Position numbers and translations under genes: made by a program. The notes beneath the pieces are model-generated. The model searched no databases. It was given only the letters and a program-made list of their open reading frames with translations, and was not told where the DNA came from. A DNA stretch of 25,843 nt from CAYNTS01 sp964400495 (GTDB lineage Bacteria; Fidelibacterota; Marinisomatia; SCGC-AAA003-L08; D37C17). This document shows, piece by piece, positions 1-7,111 of the stretch. The stretch spans positions 1-25,843 of the forward strand of contig CAYNTS010000027.1 in the NCBI GenBank assembly GCA_964400495.1. The letters run 5' to 3'. Every line of letters starts with the position of its first letter. Position 1 is the stretch's first letter.

Positions 1-1
1 G

Positions 2-118
2 ACTTTAAAAGGAAAATATACTGAAGATAAAATGGGATTTCATACTGGAGCAATGTATTGGCATATGTGTGATTTGATTTGGGTTATTTTATTTCCATTA
101 CTCTATTTGTTAAAATGA
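2..118 (+). CDS. ctaE: Cytochrome c oxidase subunit III, C-terminal end (partial)
   Basis: The reading frame starting at base 2 is open from the window edge to TGA at 116-118 and gives 38 residues. It ends with the family signature of subunit III: a Tyr-Trp-His pair followed by Asp and Trp (YWHMCDLIWVILF), which lies in the last transmembrane helix of heme-copper oxidase subunit III. The protein is an inner-membrane, non-catalytic subunit of the terminal oxidase. Only the last helix is visible, so the caa3, aa3 or cbo type cannot be told apart. The stop overlaps the ATG of the next gene in an ATGA arrangement (115-118), which implies translational coupling with subunit IV. The identification rests on a short but distinctive motif. 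Confidence 0.8.
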   Translation, partial: TLKGKYTEDKMGFHTGAMYWHMCDLIWVILFPLLYLLK

Positions 119-357
119 AAAAAGAAATAATAAAAGGCACTTTAACTTATATTTTGCTAGCTCTTACAACAGTTTGGGTAGTTATATTTTCTAACAATGT
201 TGTTGAAAATAATCTACGTGTTATGTTAATGTCGTTATTGAAATTTGTAGGAATTTCATTTATTTTTATGGAAATTTTACATTTTCATAGAGGATGGTTG
301 TTAATAATTATTGGTTACATGGGAATAATATTTACCCTCATACATTGGTTTGTTTAG
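115..357 (+). CDS. ctaF: Cytochrome c oxidase subunit IV-type small membrane protein
   Basis: This is an 80-residue protein starting at the ATG at 115, which overlaps the subunit III stop. An upstream in-frame start at 79 would lie inside subunit III and is not needed. The protein has a short basic N terminus (MKKEIIKG) and then three hydrophobic segments, at about residues 8-26, 35-52 and 57-78. This is the size and topology of the prokaryotic COX4 family that follows subunit III in caa3 and bo3 oxidase operons. Members stabilise the complex and bind no cofactor. The function is inferred mainly from position, size and topology, because this family is poorly conserved in sequence. The stop codon overlaps the stop of the convergent DUF423 gene by 3-4 bases. 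Confidence 0.7.
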   Translation: MKKEIIKGTLTYILLALTTVWVVIFSNNVVENNLRVMLMSLLKFVGISFIFMEILHFHRGWLLIIIGYMGIIFTLIHWFV

Positions 358-713
358 TTTATTTGATTCTTGGCTAATAAAAGCCACCCAATCACAAACG
401 CAATTCCACCAAAAGGTGTTACCATCCCAAGCCATTTAATATTAAAAATTGCCATTAAATACAGACTCCCTGAAAAGAGAATAATTCCAATTAGAAAAAA
501 ACAACCACTCGTTTCCCCAGAAAAATTAACATCCAATTTTTGTAATAGTCCAACTATTAAAATACCAAGAGTATGAAACATGTGATATAAAACAGCTTTA
601 TTGTAAATGGAAAGTCCATAATCATCTAAAACATGTTTGAGTCCGTGTGCACCAAATGCACCTAAAACAACAACCAAAACACCTAAGATTGAACCTATAA
701 ATAGAAAATTCAT
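354..713 (-). CDS. DUF423 family small inner-membrane protein (YgdD/YwdK-like)
   Basis: This is a 119-residue hydrophobic protein with four predicted membrane helices. The family hallmark is visible near the N terminus: a helix ending in LGAFGAHGLK, and then YHMFHTLGIL around residues 43-52. These match the DUF423 family (E. coli YgdD, Bacillus YwdK), whose function is unknown. The ATG at 713 is chosen over the in-frame start at 746 because a GAAGG Shine-Dalgarno (723-727) sits 9 nt upstream, and the homologous region begins at once (MNFLFIG). It lies 50 nt downstream of the GNAT gene on the same strand and may share its transcript. It converges on the cytochrome oxidase genes with overlapping stop codons. 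Confidence 0.85.
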   Translation of the reverse strand: MNFLFIGSILGVLVVVLGAFGAHGLKHVLDDYGLSIYNKAVLYHMFHTLGILIVGLLQKLDVNFSGETSGCFFLIGIILFSGSLYLMAIFNIKWLGMVTPFGGIAFVIGWLLLAKNQIN

Positions 714-722
714 TACATTTTC

Positions 723-727
723 CCTTC
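723..727 (-). promoter_or_regulatory. Shine-Dalgarno that decides the DUF423 gene start
   Basis: GAAGG read on the minus strand, 9 nt before the ATG at 713. The in-frame start at 746 would place this site inside the coding region, so 713 is preferred. Confidence 0.6.
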
Positions 728-763
728 TAATAGTAGAAATTAACAAAATTTATATATAATTAG

Positions 764-1333
764 TTATTTTTTTAGAGGTCGTCTATAGTACTCAAACGGA
801 GTATTCAAATTATACCATTTTGGAAAAGTCTTAACAACTTCTGTATTTGAAGAAAATTGTTTTGCAATTCCTTGTTGAACATGCCCAGTTACATACGTAT
901 ATTTTTGTTTTTTAGCCCAATTAATATAAATCCGCTTTAATGTTTTGGCATAACCACCTTTTTTACGATACTTTTCTTTAAGCACAAATGCATAGGTATA
1001 AAGTGTATTTTGTTTCCCAAGATTTACATCAAAATGTGACCAAGATTCTTGTTTGAAATGCTCTAATGGAACTCCGATAATATATCCAATTATTTCACCC
1101 TTAAAACGAGCAATAAATGGCAATGTTTTTGGATTAAAATATTTTGAAATATTGGTTTTGGTTAGTAATGCCTGCTTCCCGAATTTATTTGCCATATCCT
1201 TGGATACGTCAATTAATCCATCCAAATCATCTTTGCCAATCTTTTTTACTAATTCAACACGAAAATGAAATGCCGAAGATGCAATAATTTGTACTTGGGA
1301 TTGCTCCCCTATATTTAGTGTTAATTGTTCCAT
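764..1333 (-). CDS. GNAT-family N-acetyltransferase
   Basis: This is a 189-residue cytoplasmic protein. The acetyl-CoA-binding motif of the GNAT fold is recognisable at about residues 110-130: a hydrophobic strand (YTYAFVLKEKYR) followed by KKGGYAKTLKR, a variant of the R/Q-x-x-G-x-G/A pyrophosphate-binding loop and its helix. Upstream, residues 70-90 give the paired strands FIARFKGEIIGYIIGVP, typical of the family core. The substrate cannot be assigned from sequence. It starts with ATG at 1333 and reads away from pyrF across a 102-nt divergent intergenic region. It is followed 50 nt later by the DUF423 gene. The fold is fairly secure and the function is open. Confidence 0.7.
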   Translation of the reverse strand: MEQLTLNIGEQSQVQIIASSAFHFRVELVKKIGKDDLDGLIDVSKDMANKFGKQALLTKTNISKYFNPKTLPFIARFKGEIIGYIIGVPLEHFKQESWSHFDVNLGKQNTLYTYAFVLKEKYRKKGGYAKTLKRIYINWAKKQKYTYVTGHVQQGIAKQFSSNTEVVKTFPKWYNLNTPFEYYRRPLKK

Positions 1334-1361
1334 TGAGATAGGGTTAATTTAGGTTAAGTAA

Positions 1362-1391
1362 TTTCAATTGCCCAACGAATTAGGTTATAAT
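1362..1391 (+). promoter_or_regulatory. Possible sigma70-type promoter for the pyrF operon
   Basis: A perfect TATAAT (1386-1391) lies about 45 nt upstream of the pyrF ATG. TTTCAA (1362-1367) lies 18 nt before it and could be a weak -35 element. AT-rich DNA gives such boxes by chance. The perfect -10 hexamer in the only large divergent gap of this region, ahead of a seven-gene run, is the reason to report it. Confidence 0.35.
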
Positions 1392-1435
1392 ATTTCACAT
1401 TTTTTTACATCTATAAATACAGTAAATTTTGGGCT

Positions 1436-2236
1436 ATGACACATTCATTTAATCAACGATTGAGACAAATTTGTTTAGAAAAAAATAGCAGACTTTGTAT
1501 TGGGTTAGATATTGACCCAGAAAAAATGCCTGAAAATTCTGATAAAACTCTTAATGGCATGGAATCATTTGCAAAAACTGTTATTGATGCAACAATTGAT
1601 ATTTGCCCAGTGTACAAACCAAACCTTGCATTTTTTGAACGATTTGGGTCAAATGGACTTGCAGTTCTTGAACGACTTGTAAAATATATTGATAACCGTT
1701 CAATTGTAATTGCTGATGCAAAACGTGGTGATATTGGTAATACTGCACGTCAATATGCTAAAGCATTTTTTGATGGAATGGGTTGTGATGCAGTCACAGT
1801 TGCACCTTATATGGGGCGAGATTCTATTGAACCTTTTTGCGAAAATGAACATAACGGTGTTTTTGTTTTGGGGCTAACTTCTAACAAAGGTGCACATGAT
1901 TTTCAATATAAACAAAGTAATGGGAGCACCCTGTACGAAGACGTTGTAAAATTAGTTGTTGAACTCAATGAGAACGACAATATGGGTTTAGTTGTGGGAG
2001 CAACCAAACCTGAGCAAATGCAGGAAATCCGTGAAAAATCTAATGGATTGTCGTGGTTAATCCCTGGGATTGGAGCACAAGGAGGAGACTTAAATACATC
2101 AATTACCGCTGGTAATATGAATGGTATTGGTATAGTTAATGTATCTCGGGGAATTTTATATCCCAAAGCTGGTACTATTGAATCCATTAGAAAATCTGCA
2201 GAAGACTATACTAAACAAATTCAGGAAATATTATGA
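1436..2236 (+). CDS. pyrF: Orotidine 5'-phosphate decarboxylase (group 2 PyrF)
   Basis: This 266-residue cytoplasmic enzyme decarboxylates OMP to UMP, the last step of de novo UMP synthesis. The catalytic Asp-x-Lys-x-x-Asp array is at D94, K96 and D99 in IADAKRGDIGNT. The N-terminal strand LCIGLDIDPEKMP and the C-terminal phosphate-gripping segment (LIPGIGAQGG, then GIVNVSRGILYP) complete the TIM-barrel active site. The length and the RGDIGNT version of the motif are those of group 2 PyrF, found in actinobacteria, myxobacteria and others, rather than the shorter E. coli type. It is the first gene of a tightly packed run. Its TGA overlaps the pyrE ATG (ATGA, 2233-2236), so the last two pyrimidine enzymes are probably made together. 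Confidence 0.96.
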   Translation: MTHSFNQRLRQICLEKNSRLCIGLDIDPEKMPENSDKTLNGMESFAKTVIDATIDICPVYKPNLAFFERFGSNGLAVLERLVKYIDNRSIVIADAKRGDIGNTARQYAKAFFDGMGCDAVTVAPYMGRDSIEPFCENEHNGVFVLGLTSNKGAHDFQYKQSNGSTLYEDVVKLVVELNENDNMGLVVGATKPEQMQEIREKSNGLSWLIPGIGAQGGDLNTSITAGNMNGIGIVNVSRGILYPKAGTIESIRKSAEDYTKQIQEIL

Positions 2237-2805
2237 TATCAAAAGAAATTTTAAATTTATTAGAATGGTCTGGTGCAATTATGAATGGTCATTTTTTGCT
2301 AACTTCAGGACGCCATAGCGATAGGTATATTGAAAAATTCAGATTACTTGAAAACCCTATTGCTTTGGATAAAATCTCTGTTGCAATGGCTGAACCATTT
2401 GCTGATCAAGATGTAGAATTAGTCTTAAGTGCTGCAGTTGGTGGAATTCTTTTAGCCGGTGGAGTTGGACGACACTTAGGGCTAAAACACATATTTAGTG
2501 AAAGAGTCGATGGTAAAATGGAACTTCGCCGAGGATTTACCATTGAAGAGGGTACTCGAGTATTAATAGTTGAAGATATTGTGACCACAGGTGGTTCAAT
2601 TTTTGAGTTAATTGAACTTGCTCAACATCATAAAGCAGATATTGTTGGAGTTATGTATCTCGTTGATAGAAGTAGTTCTACCATTGATTTTGGAGTACCA
2701 TCTAAATCACTATTGAGTTTACCAAGTAGGAGTTGGGAGATAGAAGAATGCCCACTATGTGCAGATAAAACTCCCATTACACAAAGAGGAAGGACAGGGA
2801 AATAG
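2233..2805 (+). CDS. pyrE: Orotate phosphoribosyltransferase
   Basis: This 190-residue cytoplasmic enzyme joins orotate and PRPP to give OMP, the substrate of the PyrF encoded just upstream. The type I phosphoribosyltransferase PRPP loop is clear at residues 110-122 (VLIVEDIVTTGGS), with the two acidic residues and the TTGGS phosphate cradle. The N-terminal FLLTSGRHSDRYI matches the orotate-binding region. The C terminus carries ECPLCADKTP, a Cys-x-x-Cys tail seen in the thermophile-type PyrE subgroup. The four-base overlap with pyrF and a 3-nt gap to the next gene place it in a coupled operon. Confidence 0.95.
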   Translation: MISKEILNLLEWSGAIMNGHFLLTSGRHSDRYIEKFRLLENPIALDKISVAMAEPFADQDVELVLSAAVGGILLAGGVGRHLGLKHIFSERVDGKMELRRGFTIEEGTRVLIVEDIVTTGGSIFELIELAQHHKADIVGVMYLVDRSSSTIDFGVPSKSLLSLPSRSWEIEECPLCADKTPITQRGRTGK

Positions 2806-2808
2806 TTA

Positions 2809-3687
2809 ATGAGACTTATTGTATTGATATTTAGTTTAACATGTTTGTTTTCGCAAATAGATTCATTAAAATTAAAAGCAGGTTTGGATCTATCAAAAGG
2901 GTTAAATCTTAAGGGATTAGTTCCAAATTTTGAACAAAATCAAAGTAATCAACCACTTATTCAATTTCAAATTGATGAAATAAAACAACGAGCAAAAGAG
3001 TTTACACCAGAACCAGTTTCAAAAGATGATATTGTTATAATGGAAACTTCAAAAGGTACCATTAAATTAAAATTATTTCCAGATATTGCTCCAAAACATT
3101 GTCTGAATTTTAAAAAATTAGCAAATAGTGGATTTTATGATGGCACAACTTTTCATCGTATTATTCCTGGATTTATGATTCAAGGTGGAGATATTTTATC
3201 TCGAGACGGTGAAAGAAATAATGATGGAACAGGTAGCCCAGGTTGGACGGTTGAAGCTGAGTTTAATGAAACACCTCATATACGTGGGGTTTTATCTATG
3301 GCTCGTGCACAAGATCCAAACTCTGCAGGTAGCCAATTTTTTATCTGTGTTGCTGATGCACCACATTTAGATGGAAAATATACAGCATTTGGCGAAGTGA
3401 TTGATAAAATCCATGTTATAGATCACATTGTTAATACCCCAACTGATTACGAACATGCAAAAATGGTTTGTAAAAATTCAATTCCTGAGGGTGATAACTA
3501 TAATGACTGGGTAAAACTATCTGACTCAAAACTAAGAAGATATGTTTATTCCAAAATTCCAACAGGTCAAACAAAAGAAGAGTATGCCCGAGTAATGCAG
3601 AGCAAGCTTAGAAGTGATAAACCTGCAATCCCAATAAAAATTAAACGAGTTAGAGTTGTAAATAACACAATTGAAGATACAAAGTAA
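2809..3687 (+). CDS. Exported cyclophilin-type peptidyl-prolyl isomerase
   Basis: This 292-residue protein catalyses cis-trans isomerisation of prolyl bonds. An N-terminal signal peptide (about residues 1-16) predicts export to the periplasm. Residues 17-70 form a charged linker. The cyclophilin domain spans about 76-215. Active-site residues are visible: H116-R117 and F122 in FHRIIPGFMIQGGD, Q125, the Q176-F177-F178 core in GSQFFICV, and HLDGKYTAFGEV, where His replaces the Trp of eukaryotic cyclophilin A, as in many bacterial forms. A C-terminal extension of about 75 residues, rich in Lys and Arg, is longer than the minimal domain and has no function I can assign. It sits 3 nt after pyrE and overlaps the next gene by 17 nt. 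Confidence 0.9.
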   Translation: MRLIVLIFSLTCLFSQIDSLKLKAGLDLSKGLNLKGLVPNFEQNQSNQPLIQFQIDEIKQRAKEFTPEPVSKDDIVIMETSKGTIKLKLFPDIAPKHCLNFKKLANSGFYDGTTFHRIIPGFMIQGGDILSRDGERNNDGTGSPGWTVEAEFNETPHIRGVLSMARAQDPNSAGSQFFICVADAPHLDGKYTAFGEVIDKIHVIDHIVNTPTDYEHAKMVCKNSIPEGDNYNDWVKLSDSKLRRYVYSKIPTGQTKEEYARVMQSKLRSDKPAIPIKIKRVRVVNNTIEDTK

Positions 3688-4627
3688 ATCTGTTGGTTTA
3701 GCACTTGGTGGAGGCGGTGCAAGAGGATACGTTCATATTGGAGTCCTAAAGGTACTGCAGGAGAAAAAAATCCATATTGATATGGTAGCTGGATCTTCAA
3801 TTGGTGCAGTAATTGGGGCAATGTATGCTGCTACATTAAATCCGGTGTGGATAGAAAATAGATTTAGAGAATTTATCAAAAGTGATGTATATAAACAAAT
3901 TGGATTAGATAGATTAGTTAGAACATCACAACCGAATTTATCTATTTTTCAAACTGCAACTTCGTATGTAAAAAAAACAATTTTGTTAAATGTAGCCAAT
4001 GACAGGCTGGGGTTACTTAAACATGAAAGATTGCAAAAAGCACTAGAGTTCCTTTTACCCGTTAGAACCTTTGGCGAATTAAAAATCCCTTTCTCATGTA
4101 TTGCAATAGATTTAAATTCAGGAAAAGATGTTATCTTTAACGAAGGGAATTTAGTTGAAGCTGTAATGGCATCTTCTGCAATACCTGGATATATAACCCC
4201 GATTAAAAAAGATAAAATGTTATTAGTTGATGGTGGTGTTTCCTGTCCATTGCCTGTTAGATTGTTGAAGAAAATGGGTGCTAAATTTACTATTGCAGTT
4301 GAAATTAGTATTGAAAAGTTTGAATCTTTAATTTCTCCTAATTTATTGCAAATTATTGGACGTGCAGAACAGATAACAACTTCGAGATTGGGTAAAGCTA
4401 GATCATTAGAAGCTGATATTGTAATTGAACCAGATACAGAAAATACTTTTTGGTCAGAATTTGATAAAATTGATATTTTGGTGCAAAATGGTGTAACAAA
4501 AGCAACTAAAGTACTATCAAATATAGAAACAAAATCAAAATTAAAAGGTATAATTGGAATTCGTAGTAAATTTGATATGTTTATGAAAAAAATATTAAAG
4601 GAAAAAGGGCAGTATGATAAGAAATAG
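3671..4627 (+). CDS. Patatin-like phospholipase (RssA-type serine hydrolase)
   Basis: This 318-residue protein has the full patatin catalytic apparatus. The oxyanion-hole loop GGGGARG is at residues 13-19, the nucleophile elbow G-S-S-I-G has Ser43, and the catalytic Asp187 is in VDGGV. Such enzymes hydrolyse acyl esters of lipids, and the bacterial RssA/YchK group is cytoplasmic or membrane-associated with mostly unknown substrates. No signal peptide is visible, because the domain begins at residue 8. The start is TTG at 3671, since no ATG or GTG exists before the essential glycine loop. This puts the start 17 nt inside the cyclophilin gene and suggests translational coupling. The stop overlaps the dsbD start by 14 nt. 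Confidence 0.92.
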   Translation: MKIQSKSVGLALGGGGARGYVHIGVLKVLQEKKIHIDMVAGSSIGAVIGAMYAATLNPVWIENRFREFIKSDVYKQIGLDRLVRTSQPNLSIFQTATSYVKKTILLNVANDRLGLLKHERLQKALEFLLPVRTFGELKIPFSCIAIDLNSGKDVIFNEGNLVEAVMASSAIPGYITPIKKDKMLLVDGGVSCPLPVRLLKKMGAKFTIAVEISIEKFESLISPNLLQIIGRAEQITTSRLGKARSLEADIVIEPDTENTFWSEFDKIDILVQNGVTKATKVLSNIETKSKLKGIIGIRSKFDMFMKKILKEKGQYDKK

Positions 4628-6524
4628 AAAATTGATTCAATGGATGTTAACCATTTGTATTAGTAGCGTATTTATTTTTGCGGGTACGCTAGAAAATAGT
4701 GTTCAATTTACTCCTAAATTTGATAGAAATATTGCTCGATCTAATGAAGTTGTAAAGTTGGTAATTGATGTAAATATTGACAAAGGATTCCACATTTATT
4801 CAACTCATCCCGAAAAGAGTTTGAGTCCAACGTACGTTGAATATACTGATACAACGTTATTTTCTAAACGAGGTGTGATAACTGAGCCATCAACGCACAG
4901 TTCGTATGACTCCAATTTTGATATGGATATTTATTACCATGAAGGGAGAATTAAATTAACTCAAGATTTAGAGCTTGCGAAGGATATCGAAAGTGGTAAA
5001 AAGGAAATTGAAGCTACATTTGTCTATTTTGCATGTGATGATACAAAATGTATTCCAAGATGGGTTGATTTTTCTTTAAACCTTACAATTGAAGATGGTT
5101 CACCAAGGTCTGAATATGTTTCAAATGTTATTGAGGAATATCCACCCTTAACTTCTGATTCAGAATTATTACCTGAAGGGTTAAATGAACAAGTCGAAAA
5201 AGGAATTTTATCATTTATTTTGTTTGCATTAGGAATGGGATTTTTAGCTTTACTTACCCCTTGTGTATTCCCAATGATTCCGATAACGGTTTCATATTTT
5301 ACAAAAGAAGGTGAAAAAGAAGGTGGAAAACCACTAAAATCTGCAAGTATTTATGCATTAGGAATTATATTCATTTTCACTGGTTTAGGTTTAATATTAG
5401 CACTCACTTTTGGTGCTGCTGGTGCAAATAAAATCGCTTCGAGCCCTTGGATTAATTTATTTATTGCAGGATTATTTATTTATTTTGCATTTAGTTTATT
5501 TGGTCATTTTGAAATTCAAATGCCATCCGCATTTCGTCAATTTAGTATGAAACAAGAAAGCAGAGGTGGTGTAGTAGGAATTTTATTTATGGCACTTACA
5601 TTTACTCTAACGTCGTTTACATGTACTGTCCAATTTGTTGGTTTACTTTTAGTAGCAGCAAGCCAGGGTAATTTTTTATGGCCGGCATTAGGAATGATTG
5701 CTTTTGCAACTGCCTTTGCAACTCCGTTTTTCTTTTTAGCATTATTTCCGCAGTATTTAGCAAAATTACCTAAAAGTGGTGGGTGGTTGAACTCTGTAAA
5801 AGTAACTATGGGATTTCTAGAATTTGGTGCAGCAATGAAATTCTTAAGCAATTCAGATCTAGTTTGGCAGTGGGGAATTTTTACTAAACAAGTTGTGTTG
5901 GCAACATGGGTAGTTATATCATTATTGATGGGACTTTATTTATTAGGTAAAATAACCCTCCCTCATGATTCAGAAACAAAATTCATAGGTGTACCTAGGT
6001 TAGTAATGAGTATTATTGTAATGTCTTTTGCATTGTATTTGTCTGGTGGATTGTTTGGGCAACCCCTTCACGGACTAATTGATTCTTATCTACCACCTGT
6101 TGTAGATAGCACAAGAGCAAATATTGTGGTTGAATCTAGTGATAATCATAGAGTTGAATGGTTAGATACCCTTGAAGAAGCATTGGAAGAATCCAAAAAA
6201 GTGAATAAACCAATATTTTTAGATTTCACTGGGTATACTTGCACTAACTGCAGATGGATGGAAACAAATGTATTTGAAGAACCTCAAGTAAGTAAACTAT
6301 TTAATGACTTTGTTTTAGTTCGGTTATATACTGATGGAGGAGTAAATTACCGCGAAAATCAACAAATGGAAATTGATAGATTTGGGACTGCTGCATTACC
6401 ATATTATGTGGTATTAGATTCAAATGATAAAGAGTTAGGACAATTCCCCGGAATGGATACTGATGCAGATAAATTCGCACAATTTTTAATAGATGCAAAA
6501 CAAAAATTTGAAATGGAGAATTAA
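4614..6524 (+). CDS. dsbD: Thiol:disulfide interchange protein DsbD
   Basis: This 636-residue protein carries electrons from cytoplasmic thioredoxin across the inner membrane to periplasmic thiol proteins. A signal peptide covers residues 1-24. The periplasmic alpha domain covers about 28-160 with its cysteine pair C141 and C146. The membrane domain covers about 195-485, with eight likely helices and the two buried cysteines C217 (LLTPCVFPM) and C337 (SFTCTVQF). The C-terminal thioredoxin-like gamma domain covers about 505-636 with the C543-x-x-C546 centre in YTCTNCRWM. All six redox cysteines of the classical relay are present. The ATG at 4614 overlaps the patatin gene, and the stop shares one base with the next ATG. 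The adjacent TlpA-like thioredoxin is the natural electron acceptor. Confidence 0.95.
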   Translation: MIRNRKLIQWMLTICISSVFIFAGTLENSVQFTPKFDRNIARSNEVVKLVIDVNIDKGFHIYSTHPEKSLSPTYVEYTDTTLFSKRGVITEPSTHSSYDSNFDMDIYYHEGRIKLTQDLELAKDIESGKKEIEATFVYFACDDTKCIPRWVDFSLNLTIEDGSPRSEYVSNVIEEYPPLTSDSELLPEGLNEQVEKGILSFILFALGMGFLALLTPCVFPMIPITVSYFTKEGEKEGGKPLKSASIYALGIIFIFTGLGLILALTFGAAGANKIASSPWINLFIAGLFIYFAFSLFGHFEIQMPSAFRQFSMKQESRGGVVGILFMALTFTLTSFTCTVQFVGLLLVAASQGNFLWPALGMIAFATAFATPFFFLALFPQYLAKLPKSGGWLNSVKVTMGFLEFGAAMKFLSNSDLVWQWGIFTKQVVLATWVVISLLMGLYLLGKITLPHDSETKFIGVPRLVMSIIVMSFALYLSGGLFGQPLHGLIDSYLPPVVDSTRANIVVESSDNHRVEWLDTLEEALEESKKVNKPIFLDFTGYTCTNCRWMETNVFEEPQVSKLFNDFVLVRLYTDGGVNYRENQQMEIDRFGTAALPYYVVLDSNDKELGQFPGMDTDADKFAQFLIDAKQKFEMEN

Positions 6525-7111
6525 TGAATAGGGTAATTAAAATAATTTTAACGATAGTAATCCTGATATCTGGATATTTTGTTATATTTGCTGGTGAAGA
6601 ACAAGTAACAGATGATCAAAAAGAAGCTATTGCTAAAGTTCTTGAGGGGATAAATAAAACACCTGATTTCACATTAACTTCTCTTGAAGGTACTGAGTAT
6701 AATCTACGTGAACTCGAAGGGAATGTTGTTTTAATTAACTTTTGGGCTACATGGTGTGGTCCATGTAGAATGGAAATTCCAGACTTTAATGAAATGTATG
6801 AAAAATATCATGAACATGGTTTTGAAATTTTAGGAATTAGTGTATCTGACACGAAGAAACAATTGGAGAATTTTGTAAAGTCTTACGAAATGAAATACCC
6901 GGTACTCTATGGCTCGTCTAAAAATATGAATCAAATTACAAGTGATTATGGTGGTGTTTATTCCATTCCAACATCATTTTTGATTGACAAAAATGGTGAA
7001 GTTCTTAGAACATATCCTGGAGCAATATTGAAAAATTATGACCCACAACTATATTCAGGATTAATTTATGAAATTGAAAAAGCAACAGGGTATAAAAAAG
7101 ATAAAAAATAA
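6524..7111 (+). CDS. Membrane-anchored TlpA/ResA-family thiol-disulfide oxidoreductase
   Basis: This is a 195-residue thioredoxin-fold protein. Residues 5-23 form an uncleaved signal anchor, so the domain should face the periplasm. The redox centre is C78-G-P-C81 in FWATWCGPCRMEIP, and the cis-proline is P149 in YSIPTSFLID. The extra strand and helix of the AhpC-TSA/redoxin type (GFEILGISVSD) mark it as TlpA/ResA/CcmG-like, a family that keeps cytochrome c haem-binding cysteines or other periplasmic thiols reduced. Its ATG overlaps the dsbD stop by one base (TAATG), so it probably receives electrons from DsbD. A role in cytochrome c maturation is plausible but no Ccm genes are visible here. 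Confidence 0.92.
   Translation: MNRVIKIILTIVILISGYFVIFAGEEQVTDDQKEAIAKVLEGINKTPDFTLTSLEGTEYNLRELEGNVVLINFWATWCGPCRMEIPDFNEMYEKYHEHGFEILGISVSDTKKQLENFVKSYEMKYPVLYGSSKNMNQITSDYGGVYSIPTSFLIDKNGEVLRTYPGAILKNYDPQLYSGLIYEIEKATGYKKDKK

Noticed and set aside
79..114. Upstream ATG at 79 for the oxidase subunit IV gene
   Set aside because: It lies within the conserved end of subunit III. The ATG at 115 gives the usual ATGA coupling and a basic N terminus before the first helix.
1371..1434. Inverted repeat GCCCAA/TTGGGC flanking the pyrF promoter region
   Set aside because: Only six bases match and the arms are more than 50 nt apart, so chance is as likely as an operator.
5537..5851. 104-residue minus-strand frame inside dsbD
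   Set aside because: It is antisense to the DsbD membrane domain, with no recognisable features or ribosome binding site.
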